From assembly GCA_011391155.1 (NCBI GenBank), contig JAABRA010000154.1, positions 1 through 34,579 of the forward strand: DNA of 34,579 nt, written 5' to 3'. Of this stretch, positions 1 to 10,674 are shown piece by piece. Source of the stretch: Burkholderiales bacterium. GTDB lineage: Bacteria; Pseudomonadota; Gammaproteobacteria; Burkholderiales; Burkholderiaceae_C. Both the position numbers and the translations under genes were made by a program. The notes under the pieces were generated by a model. The model was not told where the DNA came from, ran no database searches, and was given only the letters and a program-made list of their open reading frames with translations. Position 1 is the first letter of the stretch. The number at the start of each line of letters is the position of its first letter.

Positions 1-244
1 GATCTGTCTGCACGCCAGCTCGCTGCTGGCAGGTCGCTAGCCGGAAGAAGACCTGGCGCGCCAGACCTGGCTGCGGACCCTGTCAGCCCAAGGTCAGTTC
101 AGGGTTTCCCCCGTTATAATAGGAGGCTTTCCCGCATCAACCGTACGCTCAAGCCGCCGTCTTAGCTCATTTCCCACAAAAGCAGCCTTCAGGAGTCATG
201 TCTTGAGCGCGTTTGGGCGTACCCGCAACCATCCGGAGAACCCA
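1..244 (+). other. upstream region and leader of carA
   Basis: I see no convincing gene here. The short open frames crossing the window start have no recognisable product. A 12-base perfect palindrome, CTGGCGCGCCAG, lies at 53-64 without a T-run, so it does not look like an intrinsic terminator. The second half appears to be the carA promoter and a leader of about 120 nt. An AGGAG at 191-195 precedes a two-codon frame ATG-TCT-TGA at 198-206 and, at better spacing, a TTG at 203. Confidence 0.5.
115..120 (+). promoter_or_regulatory. candidate -10 box of the carAB promoter
   Basis: A perfect TATAAT lies at 115-120 in the only AT-rich patch upstream of carA. No good -35 hexamer is visible 16-18 nt upstream. 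Transcription would start near 127 and give a leader of about 120 nt before the preferred carA start. The call rests on the -10 match and its position only. Confidence 0.45.
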
Positions 245-1433
245 GTGCTTTTGTCTCTCAAGGGAAATTTCCCGCCCGCCATCCTGGCGCTCGCAGACGG
301 CACGGTCTTTGTCGGCAATTCGATCGGAGCCACCGGCTCCACGGTGGGCGAGGTGGTGTTCAACACCGCCATGACCGGCTACCAGGAAATCCTCACCGAC
401 CCCAGCTATTGCCAGCAGATCGTGACGCTCACGTATCCGCACATTGGCAACACCGGGGTCAATATCGAGGACATCGAAGCTGAGAAGGTCCATGCAGCAG
501 GTCTGATCATCAAGGACTTGCCGCTCCTGGCCAGCAATTTTCGCCAGTCGCAGACGCTGTCCGACTACCTGGTTGCGGAAGGAACGGTGGCCATCGCCAA
601 TATCGATACCCGCAAGCTGACGCGATTGCTGCGCAGCCAGGGGGCGCAAAACGGCGCCATCGTGGGTCTTGCGGCGGGTGAGGCTGTGACCCAGGAACTC
701 ATTGACCGGGCGGTCGCTGCAGCCAATGGCGCGCCGAGCATGTCCGGACTGGACCTGGCCCAGGTGGTCAGCGTCACCGCACCTTACGCCTGGATCCAGA
801 CCGAGTGGAGGCTGTCGAACCCGGACGGCAAGCCCGGCTATGGCACGCAGTCTGCTGCGCGCTTCCACGTGGTGGCCTACGACTTCGGCGTGAAGAAAAA
901 CATCCTGCGCATGCTGGCTGAGCGCGGATGCAAGGTCACCGTGGTGCCGGCGAAGACGTCCGCCCGGGCGGTGCTGGCGCTCAAGCCCGACGGCCTCTTT
1001 TTGTCCAACGGCCCGGGCGACCCGGAACCGTGCGACTACGCCATTGCAGCGACTGCCGAACTGATTGAAACCGGATTGCCGACCTTCGGCATCTGCCTGG
1101 GCCACCAGATCATGGCACTGGCCAGCGGCGCGAAAACCTTCAAGATGAAGTTTGGCCACCATGGCGCCAATCATCCGGTGAAAGACCTGGACACCGGCCG
1201 CGTGAGCATCACCAGCCAGAACCATGGTTTTGCGGTCGATGAGAAGACGCTCGGCCCCAACCTGCGCGCCACGCACGTGAGCCTGTTCGACAGCACGCTG
1301 CAAGGCCTGGCCCGGACTGACAAGCCGGCCTTCTGCTTCCAGGGGCATCCGGAAGCTTCGCCTGGCCCGCATGACATCGCCTACCTGTTCGACCGTTTCA
1401 CCGCGCTGATGCAAAACGCCACGGAGAAGAAGA

Positions 1434-1441
<8 letters not shown>
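245..1441 (+). CDS. carA: carbamoyl-phosphate synthase small (glutaminase) subunit
   Basis: CarA hydrolyses glutamine and channels ammonia to CarB, which makes carbamoyl phosphate for pyrimidine and arginine synthesis in the cytoplasm. The 398-residue product has the CPSase small-chain N-domain (about 1-190) and a class I glutamine amidotransferase domain (about 195-398). The nucleophile is Cys284 in FGICLGHQ, with the His/Glu pair in [12 protein letters not shown] chose the GTG at 245 because GGAGAA lies 6 nt upstream and the protein then starts [19 protein letters not shown], as remembered for Burkholderiales homologues. An in-frame TTG at 203, with AGGAG 7 nt upstream, would add 14 residues. 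The 3' end overlaps carB by 8 nt, so the two are very probably cotranscribed and translationally coupled. Confidence 0.97.
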
Positions 1442-4703
<3,262 letters not shown>

Positions 4704-4718
4704 GGCTCCGGTTCACGG

Positions 4719-4724
4719 CATAAT
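4719..4724 (+). promoter_or_regulatory. candidate -10 box of a greA promoter
   Basis: CATAAT in the 82-nt gap after carB matches the -10 consensus at five of six positions. No clear -35 is seen at 16-18 nt. The predicted start near 4731 would place the following hairpin entirely in the greA leader RNA. Weak evidence. Confidence 0.35.
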
Positions 4725-4739
4725 CTGCGCTTTCTGACA

Positions 4740-4772
4740 CCGCCGGTCGGCAACGCTCGGCGGTTTCCTTTT
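4740..4772 (+). terminator. terminator-like hairpin in the carB-greA gap
   Basis: CCGCCG (4740-4745) can pair with CGGCGG (4758-4763) around a 12-nt loop, followed directly by TTTCCTTTT (4764-4772). This is the form of an intrinsic terminator with an imperfect U-tract. It ends just before the greA Shine-Dalgarno (GGAGAA from 4773). It could therefore end carAB transcripts and also attenuate transcription that starts in the gap. Confidence 0.6.
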
Positions 4773-4785
4773 GGAGAATTCATCA

Positions 4786-5262
4786 ATGGCCACCATTCCC
4801 ATCACCAAACGCGGCGCCGAGAAGCTCAAGGCCGAATTGCACCGGCTCAAGACGGTCGATCGCCCCTGGGTGATCAATGCCATCGCCGAGGCGCGTGCGC
4901 AGGGTGACCTGAGCGAAAACGCCGAGTACGAAGCCGCCAAGGATCGTCAGGGGTTCATTGAAGGCCGCATCCAGGAAGTCGAGGGCAAATTGTCGGCGGC
5001 CCAGATCATCGATCCGGCCACACTCGATGCCGGCGGACGTGTGGTGTTCGGCGCCACGGTGGACCTGTCGGACGAAGACTCCGGCGCTTCCGTCCGATAC
5101 CAGATCGTGGGTGAGGACGAGGCTGATCTGAAGCTGGGTCTGATCAATATCTCCAGCCCGATCGCCCGCGCGCTGATCGGCAAGGAGGAGGGCGATACCG
5201 CCGAGGTGCAAGCGCCGGGCGGCATCCGGCGCTATGAGGTGGTGGCCGTTTCCTACACCTGA
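4786..5262 (+). CDS. greA: transcription elongation factor GreA
   Basis: GreA enters the RNA polymerase secondary channel and stimulates cleavage of backtracked transcripts. The product has 158 residues, the E. coli length. An N-terminal coiled coil (about 1-75) carries the acidic tip motif [13 protein letters not shown] with Asp41 and Glu44, the residues that act at the polymerase active site. The C-terminal FKBP-like domain (about 80-158) binds polymerase. The ATG at 4786 is preferred over an in-frame TTG at 4771, because GGAGAA at 4773 is well placed for the ATG and the protein then begins [11 protein letters not shown] terminator-like hairpin immediately upstream suggests control by readthrough. 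Confidence 0.97.
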   Translation: MATIPITKRGAEKLKAELHRLKTVDRPWVINAIAEARAQGDLSENAEYEAAKDRQGFIEGRIQEVEGKLSAAQIIDPATLDAGGRVVFGATVDLSDEDSGASVRYQIVGEDEADLKLGLINISSPIARALIGKEEGDTAEVQAPGGIRRYEVVAVSYT

Positions 5263-5276
5263 GCACGCGCTGCGCG

Positions 5277-5693
5277 ATGCAATACCGCCTGGCGCTGGTC
5301 ATTGCCACCCTGTGGTGGGGTGCGTTGACGACTATCGGTTTCTGGGTGGTGCCGATGTTGTTTGCGCACCTTCCCGCTCCGGCGATGGCTGGCGGCATGG
5401 CAGCCCGGTTGTTCAGCACCCAGACCTGGGTCTCGATGGGGTGTGGGCTGCTGCTTTGGGTTATTTTCAGGCCAAAAAGGCATGAACCCAGCGTCGCGCG
5501 GTCATATATAGCTATTATTTTGGTATCGGTTTCGATGCTCGCCGCCTTGCTGGTCGAGTTTGGGGTGGCCCCGCGCATCCTCGCGCACGAAAACCTCAAG
5601 GTCTGGCATGGGCTGGGCAGCGCGCTGTATGGGTTGCAGTGGCTGGCCGGCGGCGGGCTGGTGGTGTGGCTCATGCGGGACCCGGACGCCTGA
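5277..5693 (+). CDS. DUF4149 family membrane protein
   Basis: A 138-residue hydrophobic protein with about four predicted membrane segments (roughly 5-25, 45-63, 78-95 and 112-132). The pattern, starting YRLALVIATLWWGALTTIGFWVVP, resembles DUF4149, a family of unknown function that often lies beside greA/yhbY in betaproteobacteria. It begins 14 nt after greA and is probably cotranscribed. Part of the third membrane segment (SYIAIILVSVSM) is encoded by an AT-rich GCTATTATTTTGGTATC stretch at 5511-5527 that is unlike the rest of the gene and may be a repeat insertion. The gene converges on the minus-strand gene at 5710, with 16 nt between stops. Confidence 0.8.
   Translation: MQYRLALVIATLWWGALTTIGFWVVPMLFAHLPAPAMAGGMAARLFSTQTWVSMGCGLLLWVIFRPKRHEPSVARSYIAIILVSVSMLAALLVEFGVAPRILAHENLKVWHGLGSALYGLQWLAGGGLVVWLMRDPDA
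5511..5527 (+). repeat. AT-rich GCTAT element, copy A (inside the DUF4149 gene)
   Basis: GCTATTATTTTGGTATC, preceded by CATATATA so that ATATAGCTAT forms a palindrome. It is one of five short AT-rich stretches beginning GCTAT or GCTAC that I found in an otherwise GC-rich window (others at 10625-10646, 15316-15332, 28091-28109 and 28140-28156). It resembles dispersed elements I associate with Comamonadaceae genomes; that link is from memory. Confidence 0.4.
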
Positions 5694-5709
5694 ATCCCGG
5701 TCCTGGCGT

Positions 5710-6453
5710 TCATTCGCACCAGTGATCCGCCACCCACAAGGCCGGCTTGATGAACCGCAAGCGCCGGTTGCGCCGGCCCGCCAGGGCATCGGGCGGGTTG
5801 CATTCACCGTGGAAGATCACGATACGGGCATCCGGCGGTACGAAGGGGGGCTTCCAGTAGTTGGTGGGCCAGGCCGGAATCCCGTGGTACTTGAAGCTCG
5901 GGCACCAGGCGCCTGGCCAGTATTTCAGCTTGCCCTTGCGGTGCATGAAGTCCGACAGGTAGGCCTGTTCGTTGCGAAAACGGGTGCGCACTTCATCAAA
6001 GTGGGTGCGGAAATAGTCGAGCACATCGGGGTGCGCACCGAGTTCGAAGCGGTAAACCGATGAATTTCCCGTGATGCGCCAGGGCCGCTTGTAGTCGTGA
6101 ATGACCAGGAACTCCCCGGGCTCATCGAAAAACCCGTCGAGCGAACCCACGATGACCACGTCTACGTCCAGAAACAGCGCCGTGCCCTTCAGGCCGTGCA
6201 GATCCTTCGAGAAGGTGACGAGCTTGGTCCAGCCGCGTTCCGGGATGCCCGGCGGCAAATCAAGCGGCGGGATCGGCAAGCACTGGACCTCGGGGCGGAT
6301 GCCCTTCGGATCATCGGTCAGGCAGACCATGCGGAAATCGCCCGTCAGGTGCCGGCGCACCATGGCGTACAGGCGGTTGACGTACTCGGGTCCGTACTTC
6401 GTGCCCCACTTCATGCAGATGACGTTGCGCTGCCGCGCTGCAGTGTCGCTCAT
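5710..6453 (-). CDS. putative GT-A-type glycosyltransferase
   Basis: A 247-residue soluble protein with no signal peptide or membrane segment. Two features suggest a GT-A nucleotide-sugar transferase. The N-terminal third reads VICMKWGTKYGPEYVNRLYAMV and LTDDPKGI, like the start of glycosyltransferase family 8-like proteins. Asp96 and Asp98 form a DxD motif in ALFLDVDVVIVGSLD, the usual site for metal and nucleotide-sugar binding. The C-terminal half is rich in Trp, Pro and Tyr and contains VIFHGECNPPDA. Donor and acceptor cannot be told. The gene starts 10 nt after yhbY on the same strand, so it is probably carried on yhbY transcripts. I do not recall it in the conserved greA-yhbY-rlmE-ftsH block, so it may be a lineage-specific insertion. 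Confidence 0.7.
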   Translation of the reverse strand: MSDTAARQRNVICMKWGTKYGPEYVNRLYAMVRRHLTGDFRMVCLTDDPKGIRPEVQCLPIPPLDLPPGIPERGWTKLVTFSKDLHGLKGTALFLDVDVVIVGSLDGFFDEPGEFLVIHDYKRPWRITGNSSVYRFELGAHPDVLDYFRTHFDEVRTRFRNEQAYLSDFMHRKGKLKYWPGAWCPSFKYHGIPAWPTNYWKPPFVPPDARIVIFHGECNPPDALAGRRNRRLRFIKPALWVADHWCE

Positions 6454-6463
6454 GCGCGTCGCC

Positions 6464-6937
6464 TCAGTCGTGACGCCCCTTTTTCACCGACTTCATCTTC
6501 GGCTTGGCACGTTTGACCTGGCCACCCGGGGTCAGGCGCTGGTTGCCCAGGACACGCAGGGTTTTGACTTCAGGGCGCTGGCCGCCCCGCTTGCTGTACT
6601 TCAGCACCTTGAAGTCCCGCGGGCCGGGCATGCGGTCTTCGTCTACCGCCTTTTCCTTGTCAATCAACGGTCGCCACAGGACCAGCAGCTTGCCGATGTG
6701 CTGGATCGGCGCCGCGTTCAGGTCGTTGGCCAGGGTCTGGTACATCAGTTCGCGGGCGGCACGGTCGTCGCCTAGCACGCGGATCTTGATGAGTCCATGC
6801 GCGCTCAGCGCGGCATTGGCTTCCTTGATGACCGCAGTCGTCAGGCCATCGCCGCCGATCATGACGACCGGGTCCAGATGATGGGCATCAGCGCGATGGA
6901 CCTTGCGCTGGGCAGGGGTAAGTTGAATTTGAGGCAT
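6464..6937 (-). CDS. yhbY: YhbY/CRS1-type RNA-binding protein
   Basis: YhbY is a small RNA-binding protein associated with pre-50S ribosomal particles in E. coli. Residues 1-97 ([20 protein letters not shown]...) form the CRS1-YhbY domain, including the GGDGLT loop and the [23 protein letters not shown] segment. The product is 157 residues, about 60 longer than E. coli YhbY. The extra C-terminal part is rich in Lys, Arg and Gly (ending [16 protein letters not shown]) and may add nonspecific RNA affinity; this is inference. The open frame extends far upstream, but the ATG at 6937 gives the family N-terminus and leaves room for the divergent rlmE, which starts only 21 nt away. Confidence 0.92.
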   Translation of the reverse strand: MPQIQLTPAQRKVHRADAHHLDPVVMIGGDGLTTAVIKEANAALSAHGLIKIRVLGDDRAARELMYQTLANDLNAAPIQHIGKLLVLWRPLIDKEKAVDEDRMPGPRDFKVLKYSKRGGQRPEVKTLRVLGNQRLTPGGQVKRAKPKMKSVKKGRHD

Positions 6938-6958
6938 GGACGTATTATCAAGGGCAAG
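6938..6958. promoter_or_regulatory. 21-nt divergent gap between yhbY and rlmE
   Basis: The gap contains TATTAT on the plus strand (6943-6948) and the overlapping GATAAT on the minus strand (6949 back to 6944), both -10-like. If these are used, each transcript would start within a few bases of its start codon, and -35 regions would lie inside the opposite gene. No good -35 is seen on either strand, so actual promoters could be elsewhere. Confidence 0.3.
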
Positions 6959-7633
6959 ATGAAAACCAGAACCCAGAGCAAGAAAGTCAACAAGGCGTGG
7001 CTCAATGACCATGTCAATGACACCTACGTCAAGCTGGCCCAGAAAGAGGGTTATCGCGCGCGCGCCGCCTACAAGCTCAAGGAGATCGATGAGTCGTTCG
7101 GGCTCATCAAGCCGGGCCAGGTGGTGGTTGATCTCGGGTCGGCGCCCGGCGCCTGGAGCCAGTACCTGCGCCGCAAGCTGTCGCCCCGAACCGCGATCGG
7201 GGGGGGCGCCGCGGCGGGGACGTTGAATGGCACCATCATTGCGATGGACATTCTGCCGATGGAACCCGTGGAAGGCGTCAGCTTTCTGCAGGGTGACTTT
7301 CGCGAAGCCGAGATGCTGGACCGGCTGGAAGCCGCCCTGGCGGGTCGCAAGGCCGATGTGGTGGTGTCCGACATGGCGCCCAACCTGTCGGGCATCGAGT
7401 CCGCTGACGCGGCCCGCATTGTTCATCTGGTGGAACTGGCGGTCGAATTCTCAAAAACCCACCTGAAGCCCGAGGGTGCGCTGGTGGTCAAGCTGTTTCA
7501 CGGTGGCGGTTACGACGAATTGGTCAGACTGTTCAAGGCAACGTTTCGCGCTGTCAAACCGGTCAAACCCAAGGCCTCGCGCGACAAATCCTCCGAGACT
7601 TTTCTGGTGGGCCGCGGACTGAAGCCGTCGTGA
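6959..7633 (+). CDS. rlmE: 23S rRNA 2'-O-ribose U2552 methyltransferase (RrmJ/FtsJ)
   Basis: RlmE methylates the 2'-OH of U2552 in the 23S rRNA A-loop using SAM, late in 50S assembly. The 224-residue product is a Rossmann-fold RrmJ-type methyltransferase with SAM motif [13 protein letters not shown]. The K-D-K-E catalytic tetrad is complete: Lys39 (AAYKLKEID), Asp138 (VVSDMAPN), Lys178 (LVVKLFHGG) and Glu213 (SSETFLV). It is about 15 residues longer than the E. coli enzyme (209), mostly from a Gly/Ala-rich loop ([12 protein letters not shown]) after the first strand-helix unit. The ATG at 6959 is chosen because it begins [18 protein letters not shown]; longer starts would run into yhbY. ftsH follows, as in E. 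coli. Confidence 0.97.
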   Translation: MKTRTQSKKVNKAWLNDHVNDTYVKLAQKEGYRARAAYKLKEIDESFGLIKPGQVVVDLGSAPGAWSQYLRRKLSPRTAIGGGAAAGTLNGTIIAMDILPMEPVEGVSFLQGDFREAEMLDRLEAALAGRKADVVVSDMAPNLSGIESADAARIVHLVELAVEFSKTHLKPEGALVVKLFHGGGYDELVRLFKATFRAVKPVKPKASRDKSSETFLVGRGLKPS

Positions 7634-7725
7634 CAAAGCTAACGCAGGTCAAGAAAAGCAACTCGAGCCACCGCAATCCCTTGCTGCGCCTGTGGCTGCG
7701 CGGGGGAAATACCCTCAGCAGGGTG

Positions 7726-7753
7726 CTTGAAACGCCTAAAATAGGCTTCACTT
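7726..7753 (+). promoter_or_regulatory. candidate sigma-32-like promoter before ftsH
   Basis: CTTGAAA at 7726-7732 is a perfect match to the heat-shock sigma-32 -35 consensus. After 13 nt, CTTCACTT (7746-7753) matches the -10 consensus CCCCATNT at four of seven defined positions. A small inverted repeat, GCCTA-AAA-TAGGC (7734-7746), lies between them, and TAAAAT (7737-7742) could instead be a sigma-70 -10. In E. coli ftsH is in the sigma-32 regulon. The assignment is inference. Confidence 0.4.
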
Positions 7754-7791
7754 ATCGATCCTTAATGAAGAAACCGTGACTGGAGCCTGGC

Positions 7792-9708
7792 TTGAATAAT
7801 CAGTGGTTTTCGAAAATTGCCATCTGGCTCGTGATTGCCATGGTGTTGTTTACTGTGTTCAAGCAGTTCGATACCCGTGGTGCCGTCGGGGCGACCTACA
7901 TGGGGTATTCGGATTTTCTCGAAGAGGTCCGGGGCAACCGCGTCAAGGCCGCGACCATCCAGGAGGGGCAGGGTGGCACCGAGATCATCGCCACCACGAC
8001 GGATGACCGCAAGGTGCGCACGACCGCCACTTATCTCGATCGGGGCCTGGTGGGCGACCTCATCAGCAACGGCGTGAAATTTGACGTCAAGCCGCGCGAA
8101 GAGGGTTCGCTGCTCATGACCCTGCTGGTCAGCTGGGGGCCGATGCTGCTGCTGATCGGCGTGTGGGTCTATTTCATGCGGCAGATGCAGGGCGGTGGCA
8201 AGGGCGGTGCCTTCAGCTTCGGCAAGAGCAAGGCGCGGATGCTCGACGAAAATACCAACCAGGTTACTTTTGCCGATGTGGCGGGTTGTGACGAGGCCAA
8301 GGAAGAAGTCAAGGAAGTCGTCGATTTCCTGAAAGATCCACAGAAGTTCCAGAAACTCGGCGGGCGTATTCCGCGCGGCCTGTTGCTGGTCGGCCCTCCC
8401 GGCACCGGCAAGACGCTGCTGGCCAAGGGCATCGCTGGCGAGGCCAAGGTTCCGTTTTTCAGCATCTCGGGATCTGATTTCGTGGAAATGTTCGTCGGTG
8501 TCGGTGCGGCCCGCGTGCGCGACATGTTCGACAACGCCAAGAAAAATGCCCCTTGCATCATCTTCATCGATGAAATCGATGCGGTGGGGCGCCAGCGTGG
8601 TGCCGGGCTGGGTGGCGGCAATGACGAGCGCGAGCAGACGCTCAACCAGATGCTCGTGGAAATGGACGGTTTCGAGACGAATGTCGGTGTGATCGTCGTG
8701 GCGGCCACCAACCGGCCGGACATTCTGGACGCCGCCTTGTTGCGTCCCGGACGTTTCGATCGTCAGGTCTATGTGACCCTGCCGGACATTCGCGGCCGCG
8801 AGCAGATCCTCAACGTGCACATGCGCAAGGTGCCGATCGGTCAGGACGTGGCTCCCGCCATCATCGCGCGCGGAACACCCGGCATGAGCGGCGCCGATCT
8901 GGCCAACCTCTGCAACGAAGCCGCGTTGATGGCAGCCCGCCGCAATGCCCGCGTCGTGGAAATGCAGGATTTCGAGAAGGCCAAGGACAAGATCCTCATG
9001 GGCCCCGAGCGCAAGAGCATGGTCATGCCCGAGGAAGAGCGCCGCAACACGGCCTACCACGAGTCGGGACATGCCCTCATCGGAAAATTGCTCCCCAAGT
9101 GTGATCCGGTGCACAAGGTCACCATCATCCCGCGGGGCCGGGCCCTCGGTGTGACCATGAGTCTGCCGGCGCAGGACCGCTACAGCTACGACAAGGATTT
9201 CATGCTGCACCAGATCAGCATGCTGTTTGGTGGGCGCATCGCGGAAGAAGTGTTCATGAACCAGATGACCACGGGCGCGAGCAATGACTTCGAGCGCGCC
9301 ACCCATATCGCGCGCGACATGGTCACACGCTACGGTATGACCGACGCCCTGGGCCCCATGGTTTATGCCGAGAACGAGGGCGAGGTCTTCCTGGGCCGCT
9401 CGGTCACCAAGACCACCAACATGAGCGAAGCCACCATGCAGAAGGTGGACGTCGAAGTGCGCAAGATCATCGACGAGCAGTACGCTCTGGCGCGTCGCCT
9501 GATCGAGGAAAACAGCGACAAAATGCACGCCATGGCCAAGGCCCTGCTGGAATGGGAAACTATCGATACCGAGCAGCTCGACGACATCATGGCCGGGCGT
9601 GAACCCCGTCCGCCCAAGGACTGGACGCCGCGCACACCGCCGGCGGGCGGCGGTGGCCCGGGCGGGACTCCGGCGGTCAAGACTGATCCCGCACCGACAG
9701 CGGCCTGA
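7792..9708 (+). CDS. ftsH: ATP-dependent zinc metalloprotease FtsH
   Basis: FtsH is the hexameric inner-membrane AAA+ protease that degrades misfolded membrane proteins and regulatory proteins such as sigma-32 and LpxC. The 638-residue product has two membrane helices (about 6-23 and 106-127) around a periplasmic loop. The AAA module has Walker A GPPGTGKT (201-208), Walker B IIFIDEID and the second region of homology around [18 protein letters not shown]. The zinc site is HESGH at 423-427, where E. coli has HEAGH; HExxH is intact. The tail is Pro/Gly-rich. Translation starts at a TTG (7792) with GGAG 6 nt upstream, giving the family N-terminus MNNQWFSK; no ATG or GTG fits. A terminator follows at 9747. 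Confidence 0.98.
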   Translation: MNNQWFSKIAIWLVIAMVLFTVFKQFDTRGAVGATYMGYSDFLEEVRGNRVKAATIQEGQGGTEIIATTTDDRKVRTTATYLDRGLVGDLISNGVKFDVKPREEGSLLMTLLVSWGPMLLLIGVWVYFMRQMQGGGKGGAFSFGKSKARMLDENTNQVTFADVAGCDEAKEEVKEVVDFLKDPQKFQKLGGRIPRGLLLVGPPGTGKTLLAKGIAGEAKVPFFSISGSDFVEMFVGVGAARVRDMFDNAKKNAPCIIFIDEIDAVGRQRGAGLGGGNDEREQTLNQMLVEMDGFETNVGVIVVAATNRPDILDAALLRPGRFDRQVYVTLPDIRGREQILNVHMRKVPIGQDVAPAIIARGTPGMSGADLANLCNEAALMAARRNARVVEMQDFEKAKDKILMGPERKSMVMPEEERRNTAYHESGHALIGKLLPKCDPVHKVTIIPRGRALGVTMSLPAQDRYSYDKDFMLHQISMLFGGRIAEEVFMNQMTTGASNDFERATHIARDMVTRYGMTDALGPMVYAENEGEVFLGRSVTKTTNMSEATMQKVDVEVRKIIDEQYALARRLIEENSDKMHAMAKALLEWETIDTEQLDDIMAGREPRPPKDWTPRTPPAGGGGPGGTPAVKTDPAPTAA

Positions 9709-9746
9709 TCCTTTTGCAGGCAACCCCGCGTGAGCGGGCACAATCA

Positions 9747-9772
9747 CGGGGCTTTACGCCCCGTTGTTGTTT
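9747..9772 (+). terminator. intrinsic terminator after ftsH
   Basis: CGGGGC (9747-9752) pairs perfectly with GCCCCG (9758-9763) around a TTTAC loop, followed by TTGTTGTTT (9764-9772). It lies 38 nt after the ftsH stop and ends only 5 nt before the preferred folP ATG. Transcription of folP-glmM must therefore read through it or start very close to it. Confidence 0.75.
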
Positions 9773-9777
9773 CCCCC

Positions 9778-10674
9778 ATGTTCTGGCAAACCACCCGCTA
9801 CCGCGTTGACCTGACTCGCCCGCTAGTCATGGGCATCGTCAATGTCACGCCCGATTCGTTCTCGGATGGCGGCCGGCATGTCGGGCTTGGCAGGGCGCTG
9901 CTTCACTGTGAGCGTTTGCTGAAGGACGGCGCGCACATCCTCGACATCGGCGGCGAATCCACGCGCCCGGGCTCGCCGCCGGTGCCCCTGGACGAGGAAC
10001 TTGCGCGCGTCGTGCCGCTGGTGCGCGAGGCGGTCCAGCTGGGCGTGCCGGTCTCGGTGGACACCTGCAAGCCCGAGGTCATGCAGACCGTGCTGGACCT
10101 GGGGGCCGACATCATCAATGACATCTGGGCCTTGCGTCAGCCGGGCGCGCAGGAGGTCGTGGTGCGGCATCCGTCGTGCGGCGTGTGCCTGATGCACATG
10201 CACCGGGACCCGCAAACCATGCAGACCGCCCCCATGGACGGTGACGTGGTGCCGCAGGTGCGGGTTTTCCTGGCGCAGGCCACCGTGCGATTGCAGACCC
10301 GGGGCGTGGCGCGCGAGCGCATCGTGCTCGACCCCGGCATCGGTTTTGGCAAGACGGTGGCGCAGAATTTCAGCTTGCTGGCACGCCAGGCCGAGTTGCT
10401 GGCTGACGGCCTTCCGTTGTTGGCGGGGTGGTCCCGCAAGTCTTCACTCGGGGCCGTGACCGCGGTGGACGGCAAGCCGCCCGAGCCGGCGGCGCGGGTC
10501 GCGGCCAGCGTGGCGGCGGCGCTGCTGGCGGTGGAGCGGGGGGCCTCGATCGTGCGGGTGCACGATGTGCTCGAGACCGTGCAGGCGCTGCAGGTCTGGC
10601 ACGCCGTGTCTCAGCAAGCCGCTTCAAAAAATCATGAATTCATAGCAAAGAAAGACCAAGGGACGCTGGGATGA
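9778..10674 (+). CDS. folP: dihydropteroate synthase
   Basis: FolP condenses p-aminobenzoate with 6-hydroxymethyl-dihydropterin diphosphate in folate synthesis and is the sulfonamide target. The 298-residue product has the pterin-binding TIM-barrel motifs in order: [47 protein letters not shown] and a final RVHDV. The ATG at 9778 gives [15 protein letters not shown], close to remembered homologues, but it has no Shine-Dalgarno and lies 5 nt after a terminator T-run. A GTG at 9730 in the same frame would add 16 residues encoded by the terminator. The last 18 or so residues lie beyond the conserved barrel and include an AT-rich stretch (10625-10646). It overlaps glmM by ATGA. Confidence 0.95.
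   Translation: MFWQTTRYRVDLTRPLVMGIVNVTPDSFSDGGRHVGLGRALLHCERLLKDGAHILDIGGESTRPGSPPVPLDEELARVVPLVREAVQLGVPVSVDTCKPEVMQTVLDLGADIINDIWALRQPGAQEVVVRHPSCGVCLMHMHRDPQTMQTAPMDGDVVPQVRVFLAQATVRLQTRGVARERIVLDPGIGFGKTVAQNFSLLARQAELLADGLPLLAGWSRKSSLGAVTAVDGKPPEPAARVAASVAAALLAVERGASIVRVHDVLETVQALQVWHAVSQQAASKNHEFIAKKDQGTLG
10625..10646 (-). repeat. AT-rich GCTAT element, copy B (3' end of folP)
   Basis: On the minus strand this reads GCTATGAATTCATGATTTTT and continues in A/T. It falls in the non-conserved C-terminal tail of FolP, encoding SKNHEFIAK. It resembles the other AT-rich GCTAT stretches in the window and may be a small repeat inserted in frame, or simply a relaxed AT-rich tail. Confidence 0.35.

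Noticed and set aside
53-64. Perfect palindrome CTGGCGCGCCAG near the window start
   Set aside because: No T-run or neighbouring half-sites; a 12-base GC palindrome is not unusual in GC-rich DNA.
7630-7779. A 49-codon plus-strand frame (GTG start) between rlmE and ftsH, overlapping the rlmE stop
   Set aside because: It covers the likely ftsH promoter, has no ribosome site beyond rlmE and no family resemblance.
7762-9747. A 661-codon open frame antisense to ftsH
   Set aside because: Shadow of ftsH with no family resemblance.
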